Source: Lunularia cruciata
Taxonomy: Eukaryota > Streptophyta > Marchantiopsida > Lunulariales > Lunulariaceae
NCBI GenBank assembly: GCA_948567375.1
Contig: OX419761.1
Location: 20,002,243-20,066,242, forward strand
DNA length: 64,000 nt
Direction: 5' to 3'
Each line of letters starts with the position of its first letter. Position 1 is the first letter of the stretch. A program made the translations under genes and the position numbers. Below are positions 10,709-22,520 of this stretch, one piece after another. The notes beneath the pieces are model-generated. The model was given only the letters and a program-made list of their open reading frames with translations. It had not been told where the DNA came from and made no database searches.

Positions 10709-10721
10709 TTCTAGAATATTC
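10709..10721 (-). promoter_or_regulatory. Three-unit heat-shock element in element A 5' LTR
   Basis: TTCTAGAATATTC is a perfect TTCnnGAAnnTTC array; the same is at 5491-5503 in the other LTR. Further AAGCTTCTTGAGAAGCTTC palindromes lie between this and the TATA box. Confidence 0.55.
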
Positions 10722-10796
10722 TAGGCTATTTTGGCTTATTCTCTACTTCGTAAGCCCGACTAACTTTGTCACTAAACTCTATATTGTTACACACTC

Positions 10797-11845
10797 TTAT
10801 GTATCCATCTGGAGTAGGTAGTCCTATAGATGGATGTTGAGTATGCTTTTAATAGTATCTCACAAGCATCTATCTTTAGAGAGCTTATGGAGGCTAGTGG
10901 ATCCTTTGCAAGTCTTATTGCTTTTGTGCAGTCTTGGTATGGCTCTCATGCTTCCTTTTACTACCAGCATGGTAGTTCAAAGGAGTGAGTTACCGTCTTG
11001 GAGTCGACTATTGGTACACATTAGGAGATCCTTTAGGGGGACCCCTATTTGCCATGGCTCACTTTAGAGCTCTCTTATCTACTACTTTGGCCATGTTAGG
11101 TTATGTATTTCTCTCCTTGGCAAATGATACATATGTTGTGGGCCTTGTAGATCAGATTAGACAGGCCTTTGACCACTTGACTACCAAGCTACATCCAGTA
11201 GGCTTGAGAGTCAAGGTGTCAATATGCAGAGCATGGTCCCCTTTAGGTATCCCTCCCCACCTTGAGCTTCCAAAGGGATGTATCACATTTACGAATGGAC
11301 TACGTGTTCTTGGAGTGCCAATAGGATCCAAGGATGTTATCACACACTTCTTAGACACTACCCTTGCAAAGGATGTTCTCCATGTGGATGACCTTTTGTT
11401 ATTAGGAGATCTGCATGTGGCATTTGGTACAATCTCCTCTACTTTTGCTCATCAACCGACTTACCTCTTCCGCACAATTCTCCCTTCCTTGACCTTCCTA
11501 TCATGTCTAAGAGCATTTGAAATGAGGATTATGGGAGTCTTTGGTGATATTATTGGACCAAGGACATTTTCGTGTGTGAAAGGGGATTTGGCATGTAAAT
11601 AGATATCTCTATCAATCTTGTGTGGAGGGTTGGATTGCTATCTATGGAAGAGATGCCACCTATACCATTTTTGGGTAGTTGGGCTCTCTTAGCACCCCCA
11701 CTTTCTTCTTATTTTGTGGTTGTTGATAAGCCAATTTTGGAGACTTACGTGATAGAGGTGGAGCAAGGATCCTTTTCTCTCCAGATGTTATTGTGGCAAA
11801 CAAGCGATAGTCTATCCCTATAGGCACACAAGGACCTTCTATCTT
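10797..11845 (+). pseudogene. LINE-like reverse transcriptase core (decayed)
   Basis: Plus-strand translation over two frames gives ASIFRELMEASGSFASLIAF, then GTH.GDPLGGPLFAMAHFRAL, SLANDTYVVG (the F/Y-A-D-D box changed to LANDT), QIRQAFDHLTTKLHPVGLRV, LRVLGVPIGSKDVITHFLD and LFRTILPSLTFLSCLRAF. This is the palm and thumb of a non-LTR-type RT, with GDPLGGPLF as the fingers/palm junction motif. Frame changes and stops near 10990 and 11600, and the lost second Asp, show that it is inactive. It joins the segment ending at 5150 once element A is removed. The 3' end is lost at the junction with a family-B fragment near 11845. Confidence 0.75.
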
Positions 11846-14236
11846 TTGCTTCACTATTGTTGCATTGGACTAGAGGAAAAATGCAATTATCACACCACCA
11901 AAAGAGAAGAGTTGGCCATTGTCCTTGCAACCAAGCATTGGAAGCACTATTTGGGTGAGAAGGCATTTGTGGTAGAGACTGACCACAAACCTCTAGCTAC
12001 CTCAAGACACAAAAAGATCTTTCTCATCAATAGATTTGGTGGGTAGAGTGGAGACAACAATTCAACATGACTTTCAGCTATATAGAAGGCAAGAAGTAAC
12101 TTGCAAACTCATTCACCCAAATGTGAATGGCAAACAATTTGGTGGTGAAGTCAAGATGAACCTTGAATTCTGACCCGTAATTCTTGCTGCTACAAAAATT
12201 GATCCACAGATTGTAGGTGCTCAATCATCCAAAGGCATCACCAACACCCAAGGACTCACTTTTTGTGATGGAAAATTATGGATCCCAAATGACACAGACC
12301 TAAGAACCACCATCCTAGGGGAATGTTATGATTTTTCCATTGTAGGTCACATTGGCATGGACAAGACGTTAGATGTAGTTAAATGCCATTACTATTGGCC
12401 CAAGATAAGCAACAATGTGATGGAATATGTTTGCAGCTACCTACTTTCTCAACAAAATAAGGCTTCTAATCAAGCTCCCACATTACTCCTCTAATTCCTC
12501 CCCACTCCTACACAACATTGGGAATAGGTAAGCATAGATCTGGTTTTTGAATTGCCCAAGACCACCTTTGGATTTGACTCCATCATAGTCTTTGTCAACT
12601 AACTCATCAAAATGATTCATGTAAGTCCTACCGCCAAGGATGTGATTGCCTTGCAACTAACACAATTGTACTTAGATGCAGTCTTTTCTCATCATGGCTT
12701 GTCTTGAGTGCTCATCACTGATAGAGGCACTCAATTCACTAGTTTGTTTTAGAGAACACTCTTTGGGTTCTTCAAAACCAAATTGGCCATGTCCATAGCT
12801 TATCATCCATAAACAGATGGACAATAGAGAATGCAAATTGCACTATTGAGGACATGCTTTGGAGCTTTACTTTGGATGAGCAAGAAAGTTGGGACACCTT
12901 ACTCCCATTGGTGGAATTTTCTTACAACAATTCATTGAATGCCTCTACACAAGTCACAAAATTCTTCCTCATGTATAGAGAGCATCCTTTCACACCTTCA
13001 AGCTTGCTGAAGGACCGCAAAATGGCTACCAAGGTTGACATTGTCAACACTTTTGTTTCTAGAATCCAACATGGTGTGCAGAATGCCAAGCATAGGTTGC
13101 ATATCGCTCAAAATTGGTAGAATCAATATGCAAATGCACACCGCCAACATATGGAGTTCAACATGGGAGATCAAGTTTAGTTGTCAACCACCAACCTCAA
13201 GTTAGTTGGTCCTCATAAGCTCAGACCTCATTTCATTGGACCTTTCTCCATCCTTTGTTGCATCGGTGCCGTGGCTTATTACCTCAAGCTACCACCACAT
13301 ATGAAGATCCATCCAGTGTTTCATGTTTCCTTATTATACTGATATGCTCCCCAGCTATCCTACTTCTCTTCCATCCAAGAAAGTTGACCTTGTCTAACAC
13401 TTGATGAAGCGGAGGAGTATGAAGTCAAACGCATTCTCCAAAAATGTATTCATGGTACTAGCCATCCACATGTGGAATATCATGTAGTGGGTACCATCGG
13501 AAAGGGTACCCACTATATGAGGCAACATGAGAGCCAATAGCCAACTTGACTTGTGCACTAATGTTTGTTCAATCTTTTGAGCAACAACTTTGCAACGAGG
13601 ATGTTACGTCTTACACGAGGAGGTTTGTAATACAAGTAGCTAGACATATTATTTGGAGGTGAAAATTAACTTGGTAACATCTAGAAGGATTTTTTGTACA
13701 ATGCGCTAAGAAGATCATATAAAGGTGTCACCAAATGAGTACTTCTACTAATAGAGCAGAAGCCAAAAATAGCCAAAAAACTTTAGAGCCAATTTTAGAG
13801 GCCTAAACGGATGAATTAGGCCTCAAAAAGAGTTGACTTCTCTCCCTTAAGGAATTAAAGGGTTGCCTTTCCTTCCCCCCCCCCCCCAAATGATTTATCT
13901 CATTGAGAGATTTATAATAGTACCCCACCCACATGATTTTGAGCTCCTTATAGGAAGATTCCCTAAATATTCTCTTTTGTCAAACCCATTTGACCAACTA
14001 GATAGGACAATGATTGACATGTCACCCATCCAAAAAAATAAATCCAAGGATGGAGCTTGTATACAGATCACCAATCCATGTATCTGATCCAAGGGTGGAG
14101 CTTCCTTTGAGGGGATCCTCTTTGCTATATAATAAAGAGAAGGTGTTCCTTTGGGGCATCAAAGTAATGAGTGTAAAACTTGCATTTTCTCTCGTGTATC
14201 TCTCTTGGAGAGTTCTCTTGTCCTCAAAGTATTACA
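11845..14236 (+). mobile_element. Element D: 5'-truncated family-B chromovirus with 3' LTR
   Basis: Begins inside RNase H (KREELAIVLATKHWKHYLG, VETDHKPL), then a stop-ridden integrase, a cleaner stretch at 12854-13120 (LLPLVEFSYNNSLNASTQV), the GPY/F-type module near 13200-13330, chromodomain remnants (EEYEVKRILQK) to about 13600, a GAGGAGGTTT polypurine tract and a 611-bp LTR. No gag, protease or 5' LTR is present. The left end is approximate, because the join to the LINE-like sequence is gradual. Confidence 0.85.
13626..14236 (+). repeat. Family-B LTR (3' LTR of element D, short subtype)
   Basis: TGTAATACAAGTAGC...AAAGTATTACA. One U3 unit only. It contains a run of about twelve C at 13876-13888. 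Confidence 0.85.
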
Positions 14237-14769
14237 CCAACAAGGAATTGAGTTGTGACCAAGGAACTTTCATAAGGGGTTTGAGATTGCTCTATATGTG
14301 ATCATAAATAGAGCTGCTATTTGTAGCTATAAACACACAAATAAATGATTTTGCAAAGAATCTAATTCATTGGTATGAATTAGAATGGATGTTCTATACT
14401 TCTTTGATAAGAAAGGTTGCAACCCTACCTCTTCAAGAAAATCTACATGTAAAAAACCACCAACTATAGTTTATTATATTGTCCTAAGAATGTTAAAGTT
14501 CAATCTAAAAGAAATGCTACAATTAATTTCAAAATCAATAAGGTAAAAATAATCAACTACATCAAAAAAATTGGTTATATCACCACAAAAAAATATTTAC
14601 CAAGATGCTATGCTAGAAGTATAGAAAAAAACATTTTCATAGTAATGAAAATGAAAATAATATAACATAAGGACTTTCTAAAATTCCATGTTACTTTTAA
14701 CATTAACTTTTATTAGTACCACAATGAGAGAACCTTCATATCCAATGTAAATCAATTAAAATCTAAAGG
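14237..14769. other. AT-rich stretch, no gene seen
   Basis: No reading frame, repeat or known element recognised. A-rich tracts are frequent. Confidence 0.6.
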
Positions 14770-15508
14770 TGTAATACTACAAGGACAAGAGAAGAGAGAA
14801 AACACATATTTCACACTCAATCATTCGATGTTCCAAAGGAGCACCTTCTCTTTATTATATAAACCAAGAGGATCTCCTCCAAGGAAGCTCCACCATATGA
14901 TTAGGCACATAGATAGGTGACATGTCAGCAAGATCCACCCTTGGATTACTTACTTGGGTGGGTGAAATGTCGGTTTAGGTCCTATCTGGTTGGTCAAACA
15001 AGCTTTGACTAGAGGGAATCTTTTAGGGAATCCTCCTATAAGAATCTCAAAATCACATGGGTAAGGTACCATTGGAAAGCTCTCAACAAGACAAAACAAG
15101 GGGGAGGGAAGGCCAACCACTTTCTCCATTGGAGGGGGGGATTTTCACATTTTCAAGGCCTAATTCATCTGTCTAGGCCTCTGAAATTGCCTCAAAGATT
15201 TTAGGCATATTTTGGTTCCTACTCTATTAGTAGAAGTCCCCTTCTGGTGATACCTCTTTTTGATTTTTTTCGTCTATAATGTGTAACATCTTTCCAGATG
15301 TTACCAAACTAATTCTCATCTTTAAATCATATGTCTAGCTATTGATTCTAAGGTCTTCAAGTCTATTTTGGTTTCTGCCCTATTAGTAGAGGTACTCTTT
15401 TGGTGATACTTCTATCTGATCTATTTTGAACATCATGTATAACATCATTCCAGATGTTATAAAACCAAATTTCACATTTAGATCATATGGCTAGTTCTTG
15501 GCATTACA
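14770..15508 (-). repeat. Solo LTR, family B, with perfect target duplication
   Basis: 739 bp, long subtype (two U3 units). Flanked by AAAGG at 14765-14769 and 15509-15513. There is no internal region. Confidence 0.93.
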
Positions 15509-15513
15509 AAAGG

Positions 15514-15795
15514 TTATTTATCACTAGTAAAAGAAATGTCTTTATAACTAAATATAGTTCTTTAAATGTTTTTCATTGAACTTAATTTCTCTTCTTGTTT
15601 ATAATTTTATAATTTTATAATTATCTTGAGTAAATTTCAAAGGGAATTTTATTTTATTTTTAATTTAATGTGTTTTACACTCATTTGAAAAGAGTAGACT
15701 TATGTTTTACATTAGTGTGCAAATGGTAAGCCATATTTAAGAATTCATCTATAAGAGATATGTGAAATTATTAATTTTTATCTATAAGTGATGTG
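15514..15795. other. AT-rich stretch, no gene seen
   Basis: Nothing recognised between the solo LTR and the LTR of copy A'. Confidence 0.6.
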
Positions 15796-16172
15796 TGTTA
15801 TAAAGATCAAGGAGAGATATAAGAGACTAGAATATCACATTGGAATTCCCAAATCAGTGAAACTTCAAATGCTTAGCAAAAAAAGCTTGAGCTTTGGAAT
15901 TTACAAGGAAATGAAGTACAAGATTCCTAAGAAAGTTCCTTCTAGGAGCCATCTTTTTTGGAGTGCAAGCCAAGCTAGTTGACCAGTTTGCATATAAGCT
16001 AAGCTAGTCATTTCTTAACATAAAAAATACTCCATATTGGGGAAGTTAATAAAAACTTCTCACCAAGGAGATTCTTAGTTGCTTTTAAAACATTCTTAGA
16101 TTTCTTAGATGGAAGTAATTTCTAGTCCATTTTGCTATGTCTAGCTTATTTTGCTAGCACAATATTATTACA
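15796..16172 (-). repeat. Element A' 3' LTR
   Basis: Diverged family-A LTR of about 377 bp ending AATATTATTACA, followed by pol-end sequence as in element A. The heat-shock-type palindromes are mostly eroded. Confidence 0.8.
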
Positions 16173-16206
16173 CATTCCTTTATTACTAGTTGTTGATGTC
16201 CTCATA

Positions 16207-16680
16207 TGTGAGAATATGAAGTTTACCAACGAGTTAGTCAAGGCTAATGAATTAGCCAATAGGCCAAATTAACCTAGAATATTCTAAAAGTATCTAAGAA
16301 GCTACTTTGTACCTTCCAAGTATTGAGTAATGTGCATGCCAAATGGTGACTTCTAGGAGGAAGCTTCTTGGGAAGCTTTCTGGCTACCTTAGATTGCACC
16401 TCAAGTAGGTAGCTTCTAGAAGCTTCTAACTAGCTTAGCTTGCATGCCAAGTAGGCAACTTCTAGAATGAAGTTTCTTGAGAAGCTTCTTTGTTAATTGG
16501 CTTGCACTCCAAGAAAGTGGCTTAAGGAAGCTTCTCAAGAGCCTTGTATACTCCCCTATAAATACCAAAGCCAAAGCTCATGCTAAGCATTTGAATTTTC
16601 CCACACTCAAGTGCCCCAATGTGATCTTCCATTCTCCTATTTCTCTCCTTGGTTTTGGTCTTGGTCTTGGTCTTTTACAT
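16207..16680 (+). repeat. Solo LTR, family A, inside A'
   Basis: Plus-strand family-A LTR starting TGTGAGAATATG and ending GGTCTTTTACA, with AGCTTCTAGAAGCTTC and CTATAAATACC intact. The internal region is absent. Only a four-base CATA match is seen at the flanks, so the target duplication is uncertain. Confidence 0.8.
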
Positions 16681-18905
16681 AATCACCATAGAGTTTTTAA
16701 ACTTGTGTAAGCTTGTTTGAGCATTTTAGAGATGAGAGGTTTCCATGTAGCATTGTGAAGAGATATACTTTCTAGAAGATATTATATTCAATTTGTCATT
16801 GAATGTCATTGGATGTCTCTTTATGCAAGAATATAGTTGACTTTTTATTCTTCATAATCATTGATAAGGATTGGAGGAGTATGGGATTGGACATAAGTAG
16901 AAAAGGAAGATGAGTTAGAAAATAAAGGGTTTTAAGTTCAAAAACATGGAAGACAAGATGGATCTCATATGACTAAGAAGTGCATGTTTGTAAACACTAA
17001 GAGAAATGATATAAACAAATATCAAATGAATCTATTGAATTGGAAGCAAGTCAAAAGACTTGAGTGTCAAGAAGGAGAGAAGAGCTTCTAGAGGAAAGCA
17101 TGATTCTTTCACCTATTTGAAAAGTGAGATCACAAAAATGTTTATCAACATGTTACTTTTGCCAATTTTGGGCAATAAGAACATTAGACTTGGCTTGGTG
17201 TAAAAATGTAATAACATGGACAAGAAGGTGGAAGTATGAGGGAAAAGAGACAACAATATTGCAAGAAGAGTATCAAGAACAAGTGGATCTTGTCCATAAT
17301 TGAGAAAGAAGGGAGAGAATCCTATACTTGCCTACTTGGAATTATTATAGAAAAATTTGGTAGCTACAAGATAAGTATCCTAATTGTTATGACAAACATT
17401 GCAAAAGTATGTAGTATATCTTCCAAGGTGAATTTATTTTGTTTGGTTTTCACATCAATTTAGGATGATAAGGCTGTAGACAAGGTAGCTTAGTGTCAAG
17501 TAGCTTGAGTAATGATTGCTTGCCAAAATTTACTAATAAATTGGGGATCATGATTAAAGATTAGAACCTTTGGCATCTATGTTGCTTGAAGATAGTGTCA
17601 AAGTAAATCTTGGCCAACATTAGAGCATCTATTGTACCCATAATAGGTGCAAAATGAATTTCTTGCTGAGCTTATTAACAAAAATATGATGTTATATGGC
17701 CTTGGTCCATCTTTAGCAAAGATTTGCTTGATCTAAGCTCACATGTTCCCATTGTGTTGATGGAATTGGTAGGGGTTGAAGTAGCCCACTTTTGGTTGTC
17801 TGTTTTGTTGCATTTGAAGCTCTCATAAGATAGAAAAAAACCTCTCAAATTTCTCATATAATGTTTGGTCAATACCATTGGTGTTGTAGGGTACTCAATG
17901 TCTTTTCCATACTGTTGTGACCAGCAATTGGTGAATCATGCACTTCTTGAAGTTGCACGAGTTGTAGATATCCCATTGTTGCAATATAGATTTGATTCAT
18001 GCAAAATATATGGTCATTTTTTAGTGAAAATGTGTCAAACTCCCTTTGTAATACTACAAGGTTACTTTGCATAAGATGAATCTAAGGATCTTGCTGTTAA
18101 TGTAGTCTTGAATTCTATTTGTACTTTTAAGTCTATTGACAATGTGGCAATTGTTGCTATTATGGAAGATTCAAGAAGAATCTTCAAATCAGGCTATTGT
18201 GATATGGTATTGAGAATGACATAGAATTTTTTGGGTTTGTTCTCAAGCTTGATATCAAAAAATTGTAGTTGTTACTCTCATTGATGTTACCAAATCTTCA
18301 TGTGCTCTAAACGTTAAGTCTACAGCAAGGGTTTGTGATTGGTTTGTATTATTCCTTATTTCTCTAAGAGAAAACGTGTACACACCTTTATTGCATATAC
18401 CATTGCAAGTTGTTCTTGATCTCAAGCAGAATTATTTTTTGTTGCATGTAGTCATCACAATGAAAAGGCAATGGGATGCAGTCCATTTGGCAATTCCCAT
18501 TGCAACACAACTTGAATATCAAAGTTAGAAGTATCAAAATCAACCACACAAGATAGATGAGGATCATATGTTTGGAGGATGGGTAGTAAAGATACCATAT
18601 TCTTAAGTTTCTTGAATGTTTCTTCTTGCTTGTTGTTCCACTCAAAGCTTGTTTTTGCTCCAAGAGATCAGTCAACAATATAACCATATCACAATAATAG
18701 TAGATGAATTACTGATAAAAACTCACCATTGCATTAAATCCCTAAACTTCTCTATCATCCTTAGGAGTAGGCTACTTGGTAAAGGGGGTTGATTTTTCTT
18801 TCTTCCATCTTGATCACTTCCTTCCATTGAAACATTATAGCCAAAGAAATTAAATCACTTCTTCCAAAAGGTACACTTGGATTTCTTGTAGTAGAACTTC
18901 CATTG

Positions 18906-19306
18906 TGTAATAATATGTAGTTAGTGACATAGTTAGTAAGGCTAACAAAGTAGAGAATAAGCCAAAATATTGTAGAAGCATTGAGGAAGCTTCTTGGGAA
19001 GCTTCATGACTAGCTTAACTTGCATCCCAAGTAGGTAGCTTCTAGAAGCTTCCCACTAGCTTAGCTTGCATGCCAAGTAGGCGGCTTCTAAAATGAAGGT
19101 TCTTGAGAAGCTTCCTGGTTAACTTGGCTTGCACTCTAAGAAAGCGGCTCAAGTAAGCTTCTTGAGAAGCTTCTCAAGGGCCTTGTATGCTACCTATAAA
19201 TACCAAAGCCAAAGCTCATGCTAGGCACTTAGAGCTTTCCCACATTCAAGTGTCTCCATGTGAGTTTCCATTCTCCTATTTCTCTCCTTGGTCTCAATCT
19301 TTTATA
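18906..19306 (+). repeat. Element A'' 5' LTR
   Basis: About 401 bp, starting TGTAATAATATG. It contains AGCTTCTAGAAGCTTCC and CTATAAATACC, followed by primer site TGGTATTAGAGA (19308-19319), a mutated initiator-Met site. Confidence 0.85.
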
Positions 19307-19572
19307 TTGGTATTAGAGAATGGGATGGATGGATTTATGAACCACCAAATCCACTTCTACCAAAACATTGGGATTTTTGTGTCCAAGTACTACCAAAGCA
19401 TTGTTTCACACAATTCATCACTTTACACTTTGGACAAGATTTTTTGCATATGATCACCATATTTGAGGAACCCTTAGTGCTTCTGGTTGTAACTTATGGA
19501 GAATAGTGGACTTGTTGCTTCTATGTGTTAATAAATTAGATAGATTAGGGGTGGTGTGATAGAGTAGCAACC

Positions 19573-20470
19573 ATGGCGGCAATGCCCAATGTTATCCTTA
19601 CTATGCAATAACAAACTGAGCACCTTACTTGATTGTTGGATGAACAAGATCTTCAACGACAAGAGCACATAGAGAGAGTACCGGTTCAAGAAGGAGAAGA
19701 TTGAATCTGATCTCTAAACCCAAGGTATTTGAAGGCAAGAATCTCTTGGATGTAGTGTTTGAATGTGAATATTATTTTGAAACTACTAATCTACAAGATG
19801 AGCAAAAATAGATTCTCTTGGCTTCTAGCTAATTGGATGAAGTAGCAAAGCTATGGTGGAGATTTTGAGTGGAGCAAGCTGAACAAAAAATTTTTGCACC
19901 ACCCTTGACATGGGCAAAATTCAAGAGTGAAATAATTAGTTGGTTCTAAGCTATAAATGCCACACAAGCTACACAAGCTACGTTGGCAGAGTTGAAACAG
20001 ATTGGCTTTGTAAGAAGTTACATCATGCAATTCCAAAACACCATTATGCAAATTCTAGATATATTGGAAGATGAAGCTCTGGATCAATTTGTGAGGGGCT
20101 TGAAGTCAAGAACCAAATTAGAGGTAACCATGCAAGAGTCACAACACTTGGAGGAAGCCATGCGGTTGGCCAAACATTTTGATTCCTTGGTTGCATCTTG
20201 ACCTTGAACTCCATAGAATCTACCGGTACACTACACACAAGTGGAGGAGCTGGCACCAATAGAGGTTGATGTCATTCAATATAGACCACTTGGCACAGTG
20301 AATAAAGAGAATCTGCAACAAAATGGTGGTTGTTTTTATTACTGCAAATTAAGACATTGCATTGCTGAATGTCCACTTAAGAATGGGCGACCTTGACAAG
20401 TTGCCTAGATGGAGTTTGTGGAGCAGAATGATTAGGGAAACAAGGATTCCTAGCATGAGATTTTGAGCCA
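19573..20470 (+). pseudogene. Element A'' gag, decayed
   Basis: ATG 19573 starts MAAMPNVILTMQ, with TAA at codon 13 and the family's TGA at codon 20 (19630-19632). Collinear gag follows (LAELKQIGFVRSYI, FVRGLKSRTKLE, EEAMRLAKHFDSLVAS). The zinc knuckle is damaged: one extra residue between the first two Cys and one missing before His. Confidence 0.8.
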
Positions 20471-20482
20471 CTTATTGGGAGC

Positions 20483-22520
20483 TTGATAAGTTCCAATGGG
20501 ATTGAAAGCTCAAACTATGCAAGTTTGCTTCACTTGCAAGGTATGATATCGAATAGGGGTTGTAGGATTTTGGTTGATTTTGGAAGTTCAAAGAATTGCA
20601 TGTCTATGCAAGTAGCAAAGAAATTGGGTATTACTATCAAGCCAATAATTAGAAGTAGATTGATGATGGCAAATGATAGAAAGAGTTTTGCGTTCCGTAC
20701 CTTGCATCTTGTTACCTTTAAGATTGGGAAGGAGTATTTGGAATGTATGAGGTTTACAGTGGCACCTATACACTACGATGTCATTCTAGGAATACCTTGG
20801 CTTGAATATCATAAGGTTCAATTTGATTGGACCCAATGATGAATTCAAGTACAACATTAAGGTAGGAATTTCCAATTAGGTTGTTTGGCACTTTTGAGTA
20901 AGAAACATAAAAGTAGTTAGTCCCAAGATGGGAAGTTTGTCAAGAAGGTAGCCATAGAGCAAGCCTTGAAGAGGGATGAGTCCCAAGATGGGAAGTTTAC
21001 CAGGAAAGCAGCCATGGAGCAAGCTTTAAAGAAAGATTAGTCCCTAGATGGGAAGTTTGTTAGTGATGCGGTCATAGAGCAAGCTTTGGAAGAAGATAAG
21101 TATATTTTTGTTGTGTGGATCAAGCCAATTGAACAAGAAAAATTTAAAGAGGGCCAAGAGCCTCATCAAGCAATGGTTGATCAGATAGTTCAAGAGTTTA
21201 TAGAAATGTGTTTCTGGATGATTTGCTCAAGGGATTACCCTCTGATCATGGTATGCATTTCAAGATTGGTGTACTCTAGTGAGTAGACCAATTTATTGGC
21301 TCTCACCAAAGGAGTTGGAGGAGTTGCAAACAACACTTACGGAGTTGTTGGAGAAGGACTTCATATGACATAGCACCTCTCCTTGGGGAGCACCAATATT
21401 ATTCATTCTGAAGAAGGATGGAGGAATTTGTTTATGTATTGATTACAATGGGCTCAATAAGCAAACAATGAAGAATGCATATCCCTTGCCTCGGATCAAT
21501 GACTTGATTGATCAATTGAGTGGAGCACGATACTTTTCCAAATTGATCTTTATAGTGGTTATTGGCAAATCCTCATTGATAAGAGAGATGTGCAAAAGAC
21601 TGCCTTTCGCACAAGGTATAGGCATTTTGAGTGGAGAGTTCTACCTTTTGGGCTCACTAATGCTCCAATAGTCTTCATGGATCAGATGCATCGGGTGTTG
21701 GATGGACTATTGGATTGGTATGTAGTGGTGTTCTTGGATGATATCTTAATTTATAGCAAGATAGAGGCATAACACATGAATCATGTGCAAGAAGTCCTAA
21801 GATGACTACAACAATGGAAATTTTATTGTAAGAAGTCAAAGTGTGCTTTTTGGCAAAAGAAAGTTACCTTCTTGGATCACAAGATCTCATTGGAGGGGAT
21901 CAAGATGGAAGAGGAGAAAATCAAGGCCATTATTGATTAGCCTACTCCAAAGGATGCTATAGAAGTATGGGCATTTAATGGATTGGCCAATTTTTAGTGA
22001 TAAATCATCTATTATTATGCTCATGTGGATACACCATTAACTGACCTCTTAGGGAAGAACTCAAGCTTCTAATGGACCACCAAGCACAGAGAAGCATTCT
22101 AAAAGTTGAAGCATAAAGTGTTTTCAAGGCCAATTGTCAACCATATGATCCTCAACTACCTTGTGTGGTTGATTTTGATGCTTCTAACTTTGCAATTGGG
22201 GCCATGTTGCAACAGGAATTCCCAGATGGACTACATCCCATTGCCTTTGTGTCTTGCCGACTAAATACAGCTGAAAGAATTACTCTAATTAAGATTGAGA
22301 ACAACTTGCAATGGTATATACTACCAAGGTATGGAGGCATTATCTCTTGGGGAAGCAAGTGATCATGCAAATTGATCACAAACCATTGTTGCGGACCTTA
22401 TACTTGGAACACATGGAGAGTCGACATCATCAATGGGAGGAACAACTCCAATTTTTTGACATCAAAGTTGAGTACAAACCAAGTTGGTTCCATGTCATCC
22501 TTGATGCTCTATCACAATGA
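20483..22520 (+). pseudogene. Element A'' protease, linker, RT and RNase H, decayed
   Basis: Protease 20483-20839 has the catalytic Asp in RILVDFGSSKNCMS (Ser of Asp-Ser-Gly replaced by Phe) and GIPWLEY. The linker with three 60-bp units follows at about 20920-21100, here in one frame with the start of the RT region. RT pieces: [20 protein letters not shown] at 21468, then DQMHRVLDGLLD and [11 protein letters not shown] ending at 21770. RNase H: DFDASNFAIGAMLQQ at 22165 and IDHKPLLRTL at 22380. Stops and shifts are frequent. Confidence 0.85.

Larger units (their letters stand above)
5151..10791 (-). mobile_element. Element A: Ty3/gypsy chromovirus, near-complete
   Basis: Two 423-bp LTRs (5151-5573 and 10369-10791) with TGT...ACA ends enclose gag, protease, reverse transcriptase, RNase H, integrase and a chromodomain, all read on the minus strand. 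The 5-bp target duplication CACTC is at 5146-5150 and 10792-10796. The LTRs differ at about seven positions, all transitions, so the insertion is fairly young. The coding region still carries one TGA, three TAG stops and at least two one-base losses (protease/linker and linker/RT), so this copy is probably not autonomous. Integration was into a LINE-like element. Chromodomain order (after integrase) places it with the chromoviruses. Confidence 0.95.
10369..10791 (-). repeat. Element A 5' LTR
   Basis: 423 bp. On the minus strand it starts TGTAACAATATAGAG and ends GGTCTTTTACA. The primer-binding site follows one base later. Confidence 0.95.

Noticed and set aside
5151-10791. Endogenous retrovirus with an envelope gene
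   Set aside because: No frame lies between the chromodomain and the 3' LTR; integrase-chromodomain order fits a plant chromovirus without envelope.
15796-16680. Facing family-A LTRs at 15796-16172 and 16207-16680 as one inverted-repeat transposon
   Set aside because: The minus LTR is followed by pol-end sequence that resumes after 16680, so the plus copy is an independent solo LTR.
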